Assembly: GCF_015291705.1 (NCBI RefSeq)
Contig: NZ_CP030050.1
Location: 6,138,001 to 6,202,000 of the forward strand
Direction: 5' to 3'
Origin: Bradyrhizobium arachidis
Lineage (GTDB): Bacteria > Pseudomonadota > Alphaproteobacteria > Rhizobiales > Xanthobacteraceae
DNA: 64,000 nucleotides
A model generated the notes under the pieces. That model made no database searches, was not told the DNA's origin, and saw only the letters and a program-made list of their open reading frames with translations. Shown piece after piece: positions 1-10,400 of this stretch. Made by a program: the position numbers and the translations under genes. The first letter of the stretch is position 1. Every line of letters starts with the position of its first letter.

Positions 1-2058
1 GAAGGACACGAACGCGCCGGTCGAGAGTTCGTCGCGCGACAGCTGCGACAGGATCAACAGGATGAGCGCCAGCGCCAGCAGCTCGAAGACCACCAGCGCC
101 GTTTCGAACAGGGTGCCGAAGGTCCGCGCCCGGTACATGCGGGAGCGCAGCTCGGCGAAATCCATGGCCCAGCGCGCAAAGCCGCGCTGCTCGGATCCGG
201 TGGCGCGCAGAGTCGTGATGCCATGCACGAGCTGGAACACGATGCCGTAGATATCGGAGAGGATTTCCTCCCCGCGGCGCAGCGCATCGAGCTGATGATA
301 GCCGCAGAACGCCGCAATCGCGGCGATCAGGGCGAACAGCCCGATCGCCGCCCCCGCCGCCGCGGGCGAGTAGTAGAACATCAGGCCAATGTTGCTGACG
401 AAAAAGAACAGCGCCGAAATCGAGCCGAGCATCAGCGAATAGGCGCCGCGGCGCAATTGATCCGCCGCGACGAGGCGGCTCGTGATATTGCCGGGGCTCA
501 TGCGCAACGCACTGTCAGGCAGCCGCAAAAGCCGATCCATGAAGGCGGCCTGCAAGGCGCCCGCCCCGCGCCCGTCGAGCCGCAGGCTTGCGATGTCGAA
601 CACGAAACGAAAGCCGGCGGCGATGAACGCGGCCAGCACGAGGCCCATGCCGAGGGTGAACAGCGACAGCGTCTGGTGGCCCGGAATGAAGCGATCGAAC
701 GCCAGTTGCATCGCCATCGGCGTCGCGAGGCCGAGCAGCGCGGAGGCCAGCGCCATGGAGACGGCAAGCGCCGTATCCCACCGGTTGCGCAGCCAGCCGA
801 AACCGATGAACTGCCGAAACCCGATCGGCCCATCCGGGAATGGCGGATAGAGCATGTGCGCCTGCGGCGCGAGCCGGGCCGCTAGCGTGGCGTCGACCGG
901 CTTCGGCCTGGCGTGCTCCGCCTCGATCATCACCCAGCGCTTCGCGTCGGTCGGGATCAGCGCCACCGGGCGCCGCGCATCGTCGAGGAAACCGATCAGC
1001 GGACCGAGATCCTGCTGCAGCCAGTCGCCGCTCAGCACCACCTGCCGGTTGCGCAACCGCACCGCGCGCGCTGCGTCGTCGACATTGCGCGCCCGCGACA
1101 GCTGTTCGCGCTGCCGGTTGGTGAAGTCGAGCCCGAGCTTGCCCGCAATGGTGACGAACGGCGCGACGAACGGCTCGTCGCCGACAGGCTCGGCGGCCGC
1201 TTGCGGCGCGACCTTGCCCAGCACCGCGTCGAATCGCGTGAAGGCGCGATTAACCGTGCGGGTGGTGCGCGCCATCCGGCCCTGGACCGCCTGGCGCAAC
1301 GCGTCCTGGCGGGTGTCGTGTGCGCGCCGGACCAGCGAGAACAAGGTGGCGTGGGTGAACTCCAGCAGGCGCTGCCATTCCGACAGGCGAAGGATATCGG
1401 CGGTGCCGACCGCATGAACCTCGCAGGGCCGTGCCGGCGAGATCCAGATGCCGCCGGCCACCGCCGCCACCTGCCGACGATTCATGCCGGCGACCGGCAC
1501 GCCGCCACAGCACGACAGGTCGGCGCCTAGCGCCGTCAACCAGACCACGCCGCCACGGGTCATGAGCGCGGCTTCGCCTGCGGCCTTCTCCTGTTCGCCG
1601 GGCGCGAACGTGACGATATCGAGCGGCGTCGGGCCGACCATGCGGCTCACGGCGGCGCTCAGATGACTAAGCCACCCGTCGATGGATGCGGCCACCGCGT
1701 TGTGCTGCTGCTCGGAGCCTTTGGCCTGGATGGCCAGCGTGTCGGTACGGATGGCGGCGATCGCGCTGGTCTCGACCGCCACCGCGGTCACCAGCAGATC
1801 GTCCTCCACCACGATCGGCGCGATGTACTCGCCGCCGCCGAGTTCGCACAGGAACATGCGTCCCGACAGCTCGTCGCCGCTCTTCACGGTGAGATAGATC
1901 TCGACCCGTCCGGCGGCGATGATGTGGCCTTGCCGGGTTGCGCTGAGCGCCAGGGCCTCGCCGGCCTCGAGATTGATGCTGGGCGCGGCCGCGAACGGCG
2001 CGGCCAGCATGCCGTCACTCGACGCCAGGGTCAGCACGGGTGGGCGGGGCGCCATCAT
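1..2058 (-). CDS. NHLM-type export ABC transporter, second permease/ATPase subunit (partial)
   Basis: An open reading frame on the minus strand starts with ATG at 2058 and stays open to the left edge, giving about 686 codons with the C-terminus missing. Residues 1-330 form a soluble region. Its early part (A-A-G-R-V-E-I-Y-L then G-R-M-F-L-C-E-L-G-G-G-E-Y) resembles the cyclic-nucleotide-binding-like domain found at the N-terminus of NHLM ABC proteins that lack a peptidase. After it come hydrophobic helices of an ABC exporter membrane domain. The ATPase domain should lie beyond the window. The start codon overlaps the stop of the upstream peptidase-ABC gene (ATGATG over TGA), so the two are translationally coupled and probably form a heterodimeric exporter. 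Family assignment rests on this pairing and the domain order. I see no C39 cysteine motif. Confidence 0.8.
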   Translation of the reverse strand, partial: MMAPRPPVLTLASSDGMLAAPFAAAPSINLEAGEALALSATRQGHIIAAGRVEIYLTVKSGDELSGRMFLCELGGGEYIAPIVVEDDLLVTAVAVETSAIAAIRTDTLAIQAKGSEQQHNAVAASIDGWLSHLSAAVSRMVGPTPLDIVTFAPGEQEKAAGEAALMTRGGVVWLTALGADLSCCGGVPVAGMNRRQVAAVAGGIWISPARPCEVHAVGTADILRLSEWQRLLEFTHATLFSLVRRAHDTRQDALRQAVQGRMARTTRTVNRAFTRFDAVLGKVAPQAAAEPVGDEPFVAPFVTIAGKLGLDFTNRQREQLSRARNVDDAARAVRLRNRQVVLSGDWLQQDLGPLIGFLDDARRPVALIPTDAKRWVMIEAEHARPKPVDATLAARLAPQAHMLYPPFPDGPIGFRQFIGFGWLRNRWDTALAVSMALASALLGLATPMAMQLAFDRFIPGHQTLSLFTLGMGLVLAAFIAAGFRFVFDIASLRLDGRGAGALQAAFMDRLLRLPDSALRMSPGNITSRLVAADQLRRGAYSLMLGSISALFFFVSNIGLMFYYSPAAAGAAIGLFALIAAIAAFCGYHQLDALRRGEEILSDIYGIVFQLVHGITTLRATGSEQRGFARWAMDFAELRSRMYRARTFGTLFETALVVFELLALALILLILSQLSRDELSTGAFVSF

Positions 2059-4295
2059 GCCTCGACCTGCTTCTGGTATTGGCGATGCGCCGCCATCAGG
2101 GCGGTGTGGCGGCCGCGCTCGACAATGCGCCCCTCGTCCAGGACGATGATTTCGTCGCAATCGCGCAGGGTCGAAATGCGGTGCGAGATCAGGATGCAAG
2201 TGCAGCCACGGCGGCGGATATTGTCGATGATTCCCTGTTCGGCGATGGAATCCAGCGAACTCATGGCTTCGTCGAACACGATCAGCACCGGATCGACAGC
2301 AAGCGCCCGGGCGATGGCAAGGCGCTGACGTTCGCCCGCGCTGAAATTGCGGCCATTGTCGTCGACGCGCGTCTCGTAGGCCATCGGGCGCGACGCGATC
2401 ATTTCGTGCACCATCGCGTCCCGGGCCGCCGCCACCACGCGATCCTCGCTGATGGTCAGATCCCACATGGTCAGGTTTTCGCGCACCGTACCGCCGAACA
2501 GCGTGGTGGTCTGGTCCACATAGGCCACCGCCGAGCGCAACACCGGCGCCGACAGCCGGGCGAGATCGATGCCATCGATCCGGATCACGCCGTCGCGCGG
2601 CGTCATCAGGCCAACCATCAGCCGGGCGAGCGTGGACTTTCCGCTGCCGGTGGCGCCCGTGATGGCGACGCGACCGCCGGCCGGCACTTTCAGCGAAATG
2701 TCGCGCAGGAACGGCGCCGTCACCGTCGTGTAGCCGAAGGTCAGGCCCTGGATATCCAGGGCGCCATGCAGCGCCGGAATGACGCCCGACTCATCAGGGG
2801 CCTCGAGAATTGGATCGACGCGCTGCCGGCCGACATCGCCGAGCCGGTCGATATGGCCCCGCGCCTGCTGCAATTGCGCGGTCAGCCCCATCACGCTGGT
2901 GACGGGCGCGTTGAAATTGGCCATCAGCGCCTGGAACGCCACCAGCATGCCGATGCTGATGGTGCCTTGCATCACGCCGACGCCGCCGATGAACACGATA
3001 CAGGCACCGGCGATCGTGCCGAGCAGGATTGGCAGGCCGGCCAGAAGCCGCTGCCAGAACGCCATGGCCTGCTCGGCGCTGACGACTTTGGCGTGCTCGC
3101 CGGCCCAGCGCCGGAAGAACAGGTTGTCGGCGCCGCTGGCGCGGTAGGTATCAAGATTGGCGAAGCCGTGGATCATGGTGGATTGCATGCGGGCTTCGTC
3201 CTGCAGCATGCGCCGGTTGGCGTCCGACAGCCGGCGCGACAACCAGACCAGCAGCGCGAGGTTGAGTGCCGCGAATGCGATCACCACCAACGCCAGCGGC
3301 ACGTTGTAGGCCAGCATGACGAGCGCGTAGATCACGATCGACAGCAGGCCGATGAACGTGACCGCGAGACTGCCCGAAAGCAGGCCGGTCAGGCGGTCGC
3401 TGACCATGAGACGATTGGTGATTTCGCCGCTGTTGCGCTGGGCGAAGAACGCCATCGGCAAGCGAAGGATGTGCCACAACACACGGCCACTGGTGTCGAC
3501 TCCGAGCTTGACCTGGAACCGCGCCAGCGTGCGCTGTTGCAGAAAGGTCAGCAGTCCCTTCGCCAGCGCGATCGCCGCGATGCCACCGACCAGCCACCAC
3601 AGCCAGCGCGACAATCCGGCAATCATGTAGTAGTCGACGAACGCGCGTTGCAGACCGGGGATCATCAGGCCCGGCACCACCAGCAGGAAGCCGCCGAGTA
3701 CGGCGGCCAGGATCGGCGCCTTGAAGCCCGGCAGGGTCTGGCGGATGCTGCGCACCAGGTCAGGCGCTTCACCTCCCGCAGCAAAATCGGGGCCCGGCTT
3801 CAGGGCGAGTATCACCCCGGTGAACGCCCGATCGAAATCCTGCGTCGTGAGAACACAGGGACCGGTCGCCGGATCGTTGATCCAGACTTTCTCGCTGGTG
3901 CGGCGCTCCACCACGACGAAATGATTGAATTCCCAAAATACGATGCATGGCAGAACGTCGTCGGTCAGATCGTCTGGACCGACGGTATAGCCGCCGCCCT
4001 CAAGTCCGTAGCGCTCTGCGGTGAGCAGCAGATTCTTCGCATTGGTCCCGTCGCGGTTCACACCGGCGACCTCACGCAGCTCCTCGATCGGGACCCACCG
4101 GCCGAAATAAGCGAGCAGGATGGCGAGACACGCGACGCCGCATTCAGCTGCCTCGTACTGAAGGATCGTAGGTGTCCTGTGCACCGAAGCGTCGCCGATG
4201 CGTGCCCGCAGCGTTGGCCACGCGAAATACAACAGCAGCGCCGCGCGCGACGTCGCCTCGGCGATTTTGGTTTTCAGCGCAAGCAACGCCTTCAC
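2055..4295 (-). CDS. NHLM/PCAT-type peptidase-containing ABC transporter (C39 peptidase, membrane domain, ATPase)
   Basis: 746 residues with a GTG start at 4295 that overlaps the preceding HlyD-type gene (GTGA). Residues about 43-160 are a C39 bacteriocin-processing peptidase: catalytic Cys52 in A-E-C-G-V-A-C, His125 in F-N-H-F-V-V and Asp141 in I-N-D-P-A-T-G. Transmembrane helices follow from about 205 to 500. The nucleotide-binding domain has Walker A G-A-T-G-S-G-K-S-T at 547-555, signature F-S-A-G-E-R-Q near 651 and Walker B I-V-F-D-E near 672-676, so all catalytic residues are present. C39 peptidases cut after a Gly-Gly leader while the same protein exports the cargo. The obvious cargo here is the giant protein encoded at the head of the locus, whose leader matches the C39 consensus. 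Confidence 0.93.
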   Translation of the reverse strand: MKALLALKTKIAEATSRAALLLYFAWPTLRARIGDASVHRTPTILQYEAAECGVACLAILLAYFGRWVPIEELREVAGVNRDGTNAKNLLLTAERYGLEGGGYTVGPDDLTDDVLPCIVFWEFNHFVVVERRTSEKVWINDPATGPCVLTTQDFDRAFTGVILALKPGPDFAAGGEAPDLVRSIRQTLPGFKAPILAAVLGGFLLVVPGLMIPGLQRAFVDYYMIAGLSRWLWWLVGGIAAIALAKGLLTFLQQRTLARFQVKLGVDTSGRVLWHILRLPMAFFAQRNSGEITNRLMVSDRLTGLLSGSLAVTFIGLLSIVIYALVMLAYNVPLALVVIAFAALNLALLVWLSRRLSDANRRMLQDEARMQSTMIHGFANLDTYRASGADNLFFRRWAGEHAKVVSAEQAMAFWQRLLAGLPILLGTIAGACIVFIGGVGVMQGTISIGMLVAFQALMANFNAPVTSVMGLTAQLQQARGHIDRLGDVGRQRVDPILEAPDESGVIPALHGALDIQGLTFGYTTVTAPFLRDISLKVPAGGRVAITGATGSGKSTLARLMVGLMTPRDGVIRIDGIDLARLSAPVLRSAVAYVDQTTTLFGGTVRENLTMWDLTISEDRVVAAARDAMVHEMIASRPMAYETRVDDNGRNFSAGERQRLAIARALAVDPVLIVFDEAMSSLDSIAEQGIIDNIRRRGCTCILISHRISTLRDCDEIIVLDEGRIVERGRHTALMAAHRQYQKQVEA

Positions 4296-5590
4296 GAACC
4301 GCTTCCCAGAACCTGCCGCAGCGGCGGGATCAACAGGCTCAGGGCCGGCAACGACATGGTCTCGATGTCGCTGCCGACCGTCGTGCCGGCGTTGATGCTG
4401 AGATCGGGGCCGCGCGAGGAAGACCAGCGATAGCCGCTCGGCGTGTCCCTGGCGGCGAACAGGTCCACCACGACTTCGTAAGGGGCGCCGTCCTTGGCGA
4501 GCGACTGTCCCAGCTGCCGGTTCTTCAGCGTGCGGTACATGCCTTCCGCGGTCGCCGGCACCTCCGCCACGGTGCGGACGCGGCCTTCGATGAAGCCGAA
4601 CTCTTCCCGCCGCACCGTCGAGGGCGACAGGCGCACGTTCATGCCGGGGCGGACCTTCTTGCCGTCGTTCGACGGCACATAGACAACCGCATAGAGCGGC
4701 CCGATCGGGTCCTTGTCAGCCTTCGGCAGCGCCTCGGCGACCTTGTCGGGAATCAGCGAGAACAACGCGGCGTTGCGATCGACGATTTCGCCCGGATTCA
4801 CCTTGAGTTCGATGACAGTGCCGTCGTACGGGCTCAGCACCACGCTCTGGCGGTCGAGCTTCTCGCGCAGCGTGCGGATCTTGCGCTCGGCGGCCGCGAC
4901 CTTCAGTTCGACATTGAGGCGTTCGCGCTCATCGTCGGTCTGCGCCTTGGTGGCCTCGAAATCGAGGTTGCGAATGCCGTCCTGGGCCTGCGCGCGCTGC
5001 GCCTCCGCCTTGCCGATCTCGACGCGGGTCTCGAGCGCGCTCTTGCGCGTGAGGATCTGCTTGTCCATCAGCACGGCGTCGCCCTTGGCGATCTCGTCGA
5101 GCCAACCGAGTTGCTTTTCAAGAAACGCGATATCGTCCTTGTAGCCCTGCCGGCGCTGCGCGATCGAGGCGGCGAGTGCCGGCCCGCGGCGCTCCTGGAA
5201 TTTCACGATCTGGTCGCGTTCACCGACGGCGTCGCGGTATTCGGCTTCCGCGTTGATCAGGTCTTCGCGAATTTCCGGCTGATCGAGCCGGGCTACCGCC
5301 GTACCGGCCTTGATCTTGTCGCCGACCGCCACGCTGAAGCTCAACAGACGCCCGGGATTGTCGGCGGTCACGTCGAGCAGGCCGCCTGGCGATAGCAAAA
5401 TCCCCTGCCCCGGCACCGTGACGGGCACCGTCAGGACGATGCTCCAGATCAGGCCGCCGACCACGAGACCCGCCAGCGCCAGCAGCGCGACCCAAGTCGG
5501 ACGTCCGACAATGCGGAGCCCCTGGTCGAGCCGCTCCGGCGCCGACAACCTCTCGAGTGCTGCTTCGCGAAAAATGCCCTCGTTCGCCAT
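4292..5590 (-). CDS. HlyD-family adaptor subunit of the NHLM-type exporter
   Basis: 432 residues, ATG at 5590. A single membrane segment (about residues 33-55) follows a short cytoplasmic tail. Next come a biotinyl-lipoyl-like half-motif, a long charged coiled coil (about 110-240, with K-T-D-E and A-E-A-Q-R-A-Q-type heptads) and the second lipoyl half with V-L-S-P-Y-D-G-T-V. This is the order expected for a membrane-fusion protein bridging inner-membrane ABC exporter and outer-membrane channel. It overlaps the downstream peptidase-ABC gene by four bases. No TolC-like outer-membrane partner is visible in the window; it could lie beyond the left edge or elsewhere in the genome. Confidence 0.88.
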   Translation of the reverse strand: MANEGIFREAALERLSAPERLDQGLRIVGRPTWVALLALAGLVVGGLIWSIVLTVPVTVPGQGILLSPGGLLDVTADNPGRLLSFSVAVGDKIKAGTAVARLDQPEIREDLINAEAEYRDAVGERDQIVKFQERRGPALAASIAQRRQGYKDDIAFLEKQLGWLDEIAKGDAVLMDKQILTRKSALETRVEIGKAEAQRAQAQDGIRNLDFEATKAQTDDERERLNVELKVAAAERKIRTLREKLDRQSVVLSPYDGTVIELKVNPGEIVDRNAALFSLIPDKVAEALPKADKDPIGPLYAVVYVPSNDGKKVRPGMNVRLSPSTVRREEFGFIEGRVRTVAEVPATAEGMYRTLKNRQLGQSLAKDGAPYEVVVDLFAARDTPSGYRWSSSRGPDLSINAGTTVGSDIETMSLPALSLLIPPLRQVLGSGS

Positions 5591-5720
5591 GCCCGTTCGC
5601 TACGCCTGGCCGCGCCCGTCCTGATCGGGTGGCCCGCCATATTTACACCAATGGCCTTGCGGCGCTTCAGCTTTTTGCCGCGGATGGTGAATTCCGCGGC
5701 GGCTGACCTGACCAACGCCG

Positions 5721-6110
5721 TCAGTTGTCCTTTCGCGCGCTCTCGGCGGCGACCGCAGGCGCCTGAGCAGCCGCTTTTTTCGCCTCCTCCACCGCCGCAG
5801 GCAGCTTGCGGGCGATATTTACCATCAGGCTGACATACTGGGCGATCCGCGCCCGGTAGGCGTCGCCGTTGGGCTGGCCTTTGGTCAAAATCGCCAGCAC
5901 GGCCCCGAGCTTGTCGGTCTCGATGGCCGCGGTCCCCGGCGACAGCGCCAGGACCGCAGTCATCGCCAGGATGGCAATCTGCTGCGCGTCGTTGGCGGCG
6001 GCCAATTGCTGGAGGGAGAGGCCCAGCGCCGTGCCCAAGGCCTCTGCCGCCTTTGGGTCTGCGGGATCGGCGGCCTTGCCGGACGCCGGCACTTCGGTCT
6101 GATCGGACAC
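5721..6110 (-). CDS. Small uncharacterised protein of the export locus (129 aa)
   Basis: I do not recognise a family. The reading frame is open further upstream, but a GTG at 6110 preceded by AGGAG at 6116-6120 (five-base spacing) is the best start; it lies just after the stop of the giant gene at 6143. The product is Ala-rich, probably helical, with no signal peptide or membrane segment. It has an acidic N-terminus, a central helical part (A-I-L-A-M-T-A-V-L-A-L) and a Lys/Ala-rich tail. Its position between the giant cargo gene and the adaptor gene suggests a role in export or handling of that protein, for example as a chaperone or immunity-like factor, but that is inference from position alone. 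A 130-bp gap separates it from the adaptor gene. Confidence 0.6.
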   Translation of the reverse strand: MSDQTEVPASGKAADPADPKAAEALGTALGLSLQQLAAANDAQQIAILAMTAVLALSPGTAAIETDKLGAVLAILTKGQPNGDAYRARIAQYVSLMVNIARKLPAAVEEAKKAAAQAPAVAAESARKDN

Positions 6111-6142
6111 GTGAACTCCTAATCCCAAACCTGACGTCTGCC

Positions 6143-7400
6143 TCACAGCCAGCTGAAGGTCGACTGAAGGGTTTGATAGAACGTCGCCGAGTTGAGGCCC
6201 AGCGGCTGCACGGTGGTGTTCGGAGGCAGCGCACTGGCCTCGGCCAGCCAATCCCCCAGGCTCTCGAACGCATTGGCAACCCTGTTCAGGCCAAGATCGT
6301 CCTCCACCTGCGTGGCGTAGGTGTTGAGCACAGCGGCGGCAGCCTGCAGGTAGGGATTGCTCAGGATCAGCCGGATCGCGTCGCCACCAAGCGACAGCAC
6401 GTCGCTGGCGAGGCTGAGCGGATGCCCGGTGAACAGATCCTGGAACGCGGCGCCGACATCCTGCGCGAGATTCTGCACGGCCGGGAACTGGAAGCCCACC
6501 GAATATTGGAACAACGCCTCACCCAGCGCCGCACCATCTGCAGCGATCTTCTGGGTGTTGCCGATGTCGGCGAAAATATTCACGATGTCCGTACCCATCG
6601 TATAGATCTGCCCCATGTAGGTGAGCGCCGTGGTGTTCAGGAGGTTGGTGACGAGGTTGCAAGTATTGGCGATGAGCCTAAACGCGCCCAGCAGAGGCCC
6701 CGAAATATTGACCCCGTCCGGATGGAGGTCGAAGTACTTCGCCGTGGCGTCCGCGGTCATCAACGAGACCATGCCGTTCGACGCCAGCTGAACCATCGTG
6801 AATGTCATGGCCGGGCTGAACTCGATAAGCCCGCCGCCACTGAGCTCCACCTCGAATTCGCCCGCCTCGCCGGCGCCGCTTCCGGTCAGACCCTTGCCAT
6901 AGCCGAAGCTGATCTTTTCCCAGGCGTCCCTGAGCACATCGCCGAAGCCGTTGGCCATGTCCTCCGGATCGACGAACTCGCTGGTGGTGCCGAAGATCTG
7001 GTTGATCAGCGCCGACTGCATGGATTGGACGTTCTTGCCGAGCCCGAGAGCATTCAACAGCGGCCCCTGCCCGATCGGCAGGCCGCTCACCAGCAGATTT
7101 GACAGCAGATCCATGTAGCCTTGCGCGGCGGTCGCATTGCCGACGATCTCGCCGCCGATGATGTGCGACAGCGGGAAGTTGGTCCACGCCGTGGTCCAGG
7201 CCTGCTGGTACCAGGCCGCCGCTGTGTGAGCGGCCTGGGCCACGTCCGTAACGCTCGCATTGGCCGGCAATATCAAGGAGATCCACATCTGGCTGAGGTG
7301 ACCAGCGAGATCGGTCTCAACGGAGTAATTGGCCGCATTGCTCTCGACGGCATTGACGGTCGCAATGCCGGTCAGCAACGACTGGATGGTCGTGAGGCCG
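6143..7400 (-). other. Non-repetitive C-terminal region of the giant protein
   Basis: About 420 residues after the last recognisable repeat. It contains a Gly-rich stretch with K-G-L-T-G-S-G-A-G-E, an acidic motif F-V-D-P-E-D-M-A-N-G-F-G-D and then long hydrophobic or amphipathic helices (for example L-L-G-A-F-R-L-I-A-N-T). I do not recognise a known domain. In giant exported proteins the C-terminus often carries an effector or anchoring function; nothing in the sequence shows which applies here. Confidence 0.5.
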
Positions 7401-10400
7401 CCGCTTTCGATCTGGCTCTGCACCGCCAGCGCGGCGTTGTGGATCGAGAGGGCGCCGGAGTTGGCAATGTTGTTGGCGACGATGTCGATCCAGGCATACG
7501 CCACGCTGTGCAGCGCGCTGTTTTCGGTCGTCGAGGCATGCACCAGCGCGGCCGTCAATTCGCTGTTCAGGAGCGCCATCGCCTGGGTGTACGACAGGTA
7601 TCCGCCGGTGATCGCGCCCACCAGGCCGATTTCGGTGGTGCCGGTACCGAGGCGATGGCCCAGCGCCACCAGAATTGCGGCGTTCGCCGCGGTGAGGGCG
7701 TTGTAGGCGTTCTGGACGGCCTGGAGATCTGCCGGGGTATAACCGCCCAGCTGCTGCAGAAGCGTCAGGTTCGGCGCCGGGCCGACGCCGGCGTTCACCA
7801 GCGTCGACAGATGCATCAGCGCCACGTCGACCACATAGGGGAAGGACCCGCTGTAGGCTTCGACGTTGGCGATCGCCGTCGCAGCGGTCATTGTTCCGGC
7901 GATGACGGCGGGGGCGTCCGTATAGGCGATGACATCCTGGTTCAGCAGATCGATCGCGGGAACGAGAGCCTGCTGCAAGGTCATCGGCGCGGTGATGCCG
8001 CCGGTGACGCTGGCCGAATAAGGTCCGGTCGCCGGCACGTTTGGCAGATTGAGGACCGGCGTCGGAATGTTCGACCACGCGGCGGTCAAGGCCTGCGTGA
8101 CGATCTGTTGGGCCATCGTCAGGGAGAGAATGCCCTGCGAGACCAGCTGGGCGAGGCCACTCTCCGCGGCATCGTTGTTGATGCGGTTGTAGATCTCGGT
8201 CGCAAGCGCGTTGGCGGCCGTCGTCAGGCCGGCGCCCTGGCTTTCGATCAGCGCCACGCTCAGCAGCACGTCCGCCGGAACGCTGGCGGTCGAATAGGTT
8301 TCAAGATCGGTGATCACCTGCGCGGCGGTCTTCTGGCCGCTGGCGAGCGCGACGAACTCACCCGCGGCGTACGTGATGGCGGCCTGGAATTGCGTGGTGC
8401 CGAGGACGGCGCCTTCGAGGCTTGCGACTTCGTTGGCGACACCGGTCAGCAGCGTGGCATTGCCATGCGCGTTCGCCGCAATGCCACCAAGGACCGCGAT
8501 CGCCTGGCTGGCGGACAACAGATTGCCCGTGACGGCGGCATCGAGATCGCTGATCGCCTGCGCGGCGGTGATGCGGCCGCTGGTCACCAGCGTGGCGATT
8601 TCGGCACCGATCAGCGGACTGGTCACGTGAGCGGCGAGGCCCGAGAGCAACCAGATCGCCCGGTCGGCCCCGAGCACGTTGTTGCTGACGTCGTTGTTCA
8701 CCTGCGTCACGATCTGCGCGACGGTGGCCAGGGGCTGACCCTGGCTGTTCAACCGCGTGAGAAGATCGGCGAACGCCCCGGCGAGCGCGCCACAGGCGGT
8801 CATCGACGCCGACGACGCACCGACAAAGGCGTCGATCTCGCCGATCGCCGCGACACCTGCCAGAGCGGCGATGTAGTTGGCGAGGTTGTTGATCGCGTTG
8901 ACGCCCGGCTGTCCGGCGATGCCGACGGACTCGATGGCCGATGACGGAAGGTTGGCGATGGTCGCCGCGAGCACATTGACGCCCTGGGCCTGGGTCAGGG
9001 CGCCGCTCGTAATCAGCGGCGTGATGTTGAACGTGTAGACCGTGAGCTGCTGCTGTACGACCATCGAGGCGAGCGCGGCGCCGGCCAGCATCGTGTTGGC
9101 GGCGCCGGTGGTGGCAACGCCGGCCAACAGCTGGGCCATGAATTGCGCCACCTTGGAGTTTACAAAGTAGATCGACCCTTCGAGGTCGGAGAAGATGGTC
9201 TGGACCTGGCTCGAGGTAAGCGTCGCCTGGATTTGCGCGATGATCTGGCCCCCACCGACGAGATTGGCCAGCGCGCCGATCTCGTTGAGGATGGCCGGAT
9301 AGGAAGTCGTCGGCGCCAACGACTGCAAAGCGCCGAGCAGGATGACGGCCTGAGAGCTGGGCAACGAATTCGACGTGACGGCCGTCGTGATGTCAGCCAT
9401 CAGCGCGGCCGGCGTCATCAAGGCACCCGACCCGTTGCCGGCCAGAAGCGCGGTCAGTTCCTTGACCACGGTCGCTTGCAGCAACGTACTGTTCTGCCCC
9501 CAGAGCGGCAGCAGCGCTCCAACCGCCTGCTCGGCGGTGATAAGGTTTGTGGCGACGAGATTGTTGGTGACCCACGCGGCGAAGAGCGCGGAGTTGCCCT
9601 GCCCCGTTTGGACCTCGTAGTTGAAGACAGTCATCTCCATGCTGGCGAGCACCGCGACGGCCTGGTTGGCGCTCAAGGTATGCGAGGTCACGGCCGCGAC
9701 GACCGCGGCGACGCCGTTGATGCTGAGATAATTGGGGCTGTAAGAGCCGCCAACCCACGGATCCATCGCGGCGCCGACGGCGAGCGCAAGCGCGGTATTG
9801 CCACCTGCGGCCACGCCAATCAGCATCGACAGCACCTGGCCGTTCGACATCGTTCCGGCTGCGAACGCAAAAAGGAGCGCGCCCGTCACCTGGCTGGGCG
9901 TGATCTGGTTGCCACTGACGAGGGCATCGAGTTTGGCCGTGACGGCGCTCTGGGCCGCGGTGTTTTGCGCCGCGACTAACACCAGCATGCTGGCCGCCTG
10001 GTCGCCGTTGAGGCCCGCGCCGACAGCATTGCCGATGCCGGAGACGACCTGCGTCACGGTGAGCTGATTGCCCGTAAGCAACGTGACGATCTCGCTGACC
10101 ACCGCCGCCTGCACGGTACCGTTGCCGTCACCCGCAATGGTGATGAGCGTCGGCAGCGCCTGCGTTGCCGTGAGCTGATGGCCCGTGATCAGCGTTGCGA
10201 TCTCGCTGACGGCCGCCGTCTGCACGGCGGTCGGGCCTTCGCCCGCGACGGTCGCCAACAGCGACAGCGCCTGCGAGAACGTGATCTTGCTTTCAACGAG
10301 CAATGCACCGACCTCGCCGATCACTGCGGTCTGCTCGCTGGCATTGCCTCCGGCCGCAACGGCATTGAGCACCGTGAGTGCAGCGCCGGCCGGCAGAGCC

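Noticed and set aside
2040-4433. Plus-strand frame of about 800 codons opposite the C39-ABC gene
   Set aside because: The minus-strand frame contains complete C39, Walker and signature motifs. The plus-strand product is Arg/His/Gln-rich noise.
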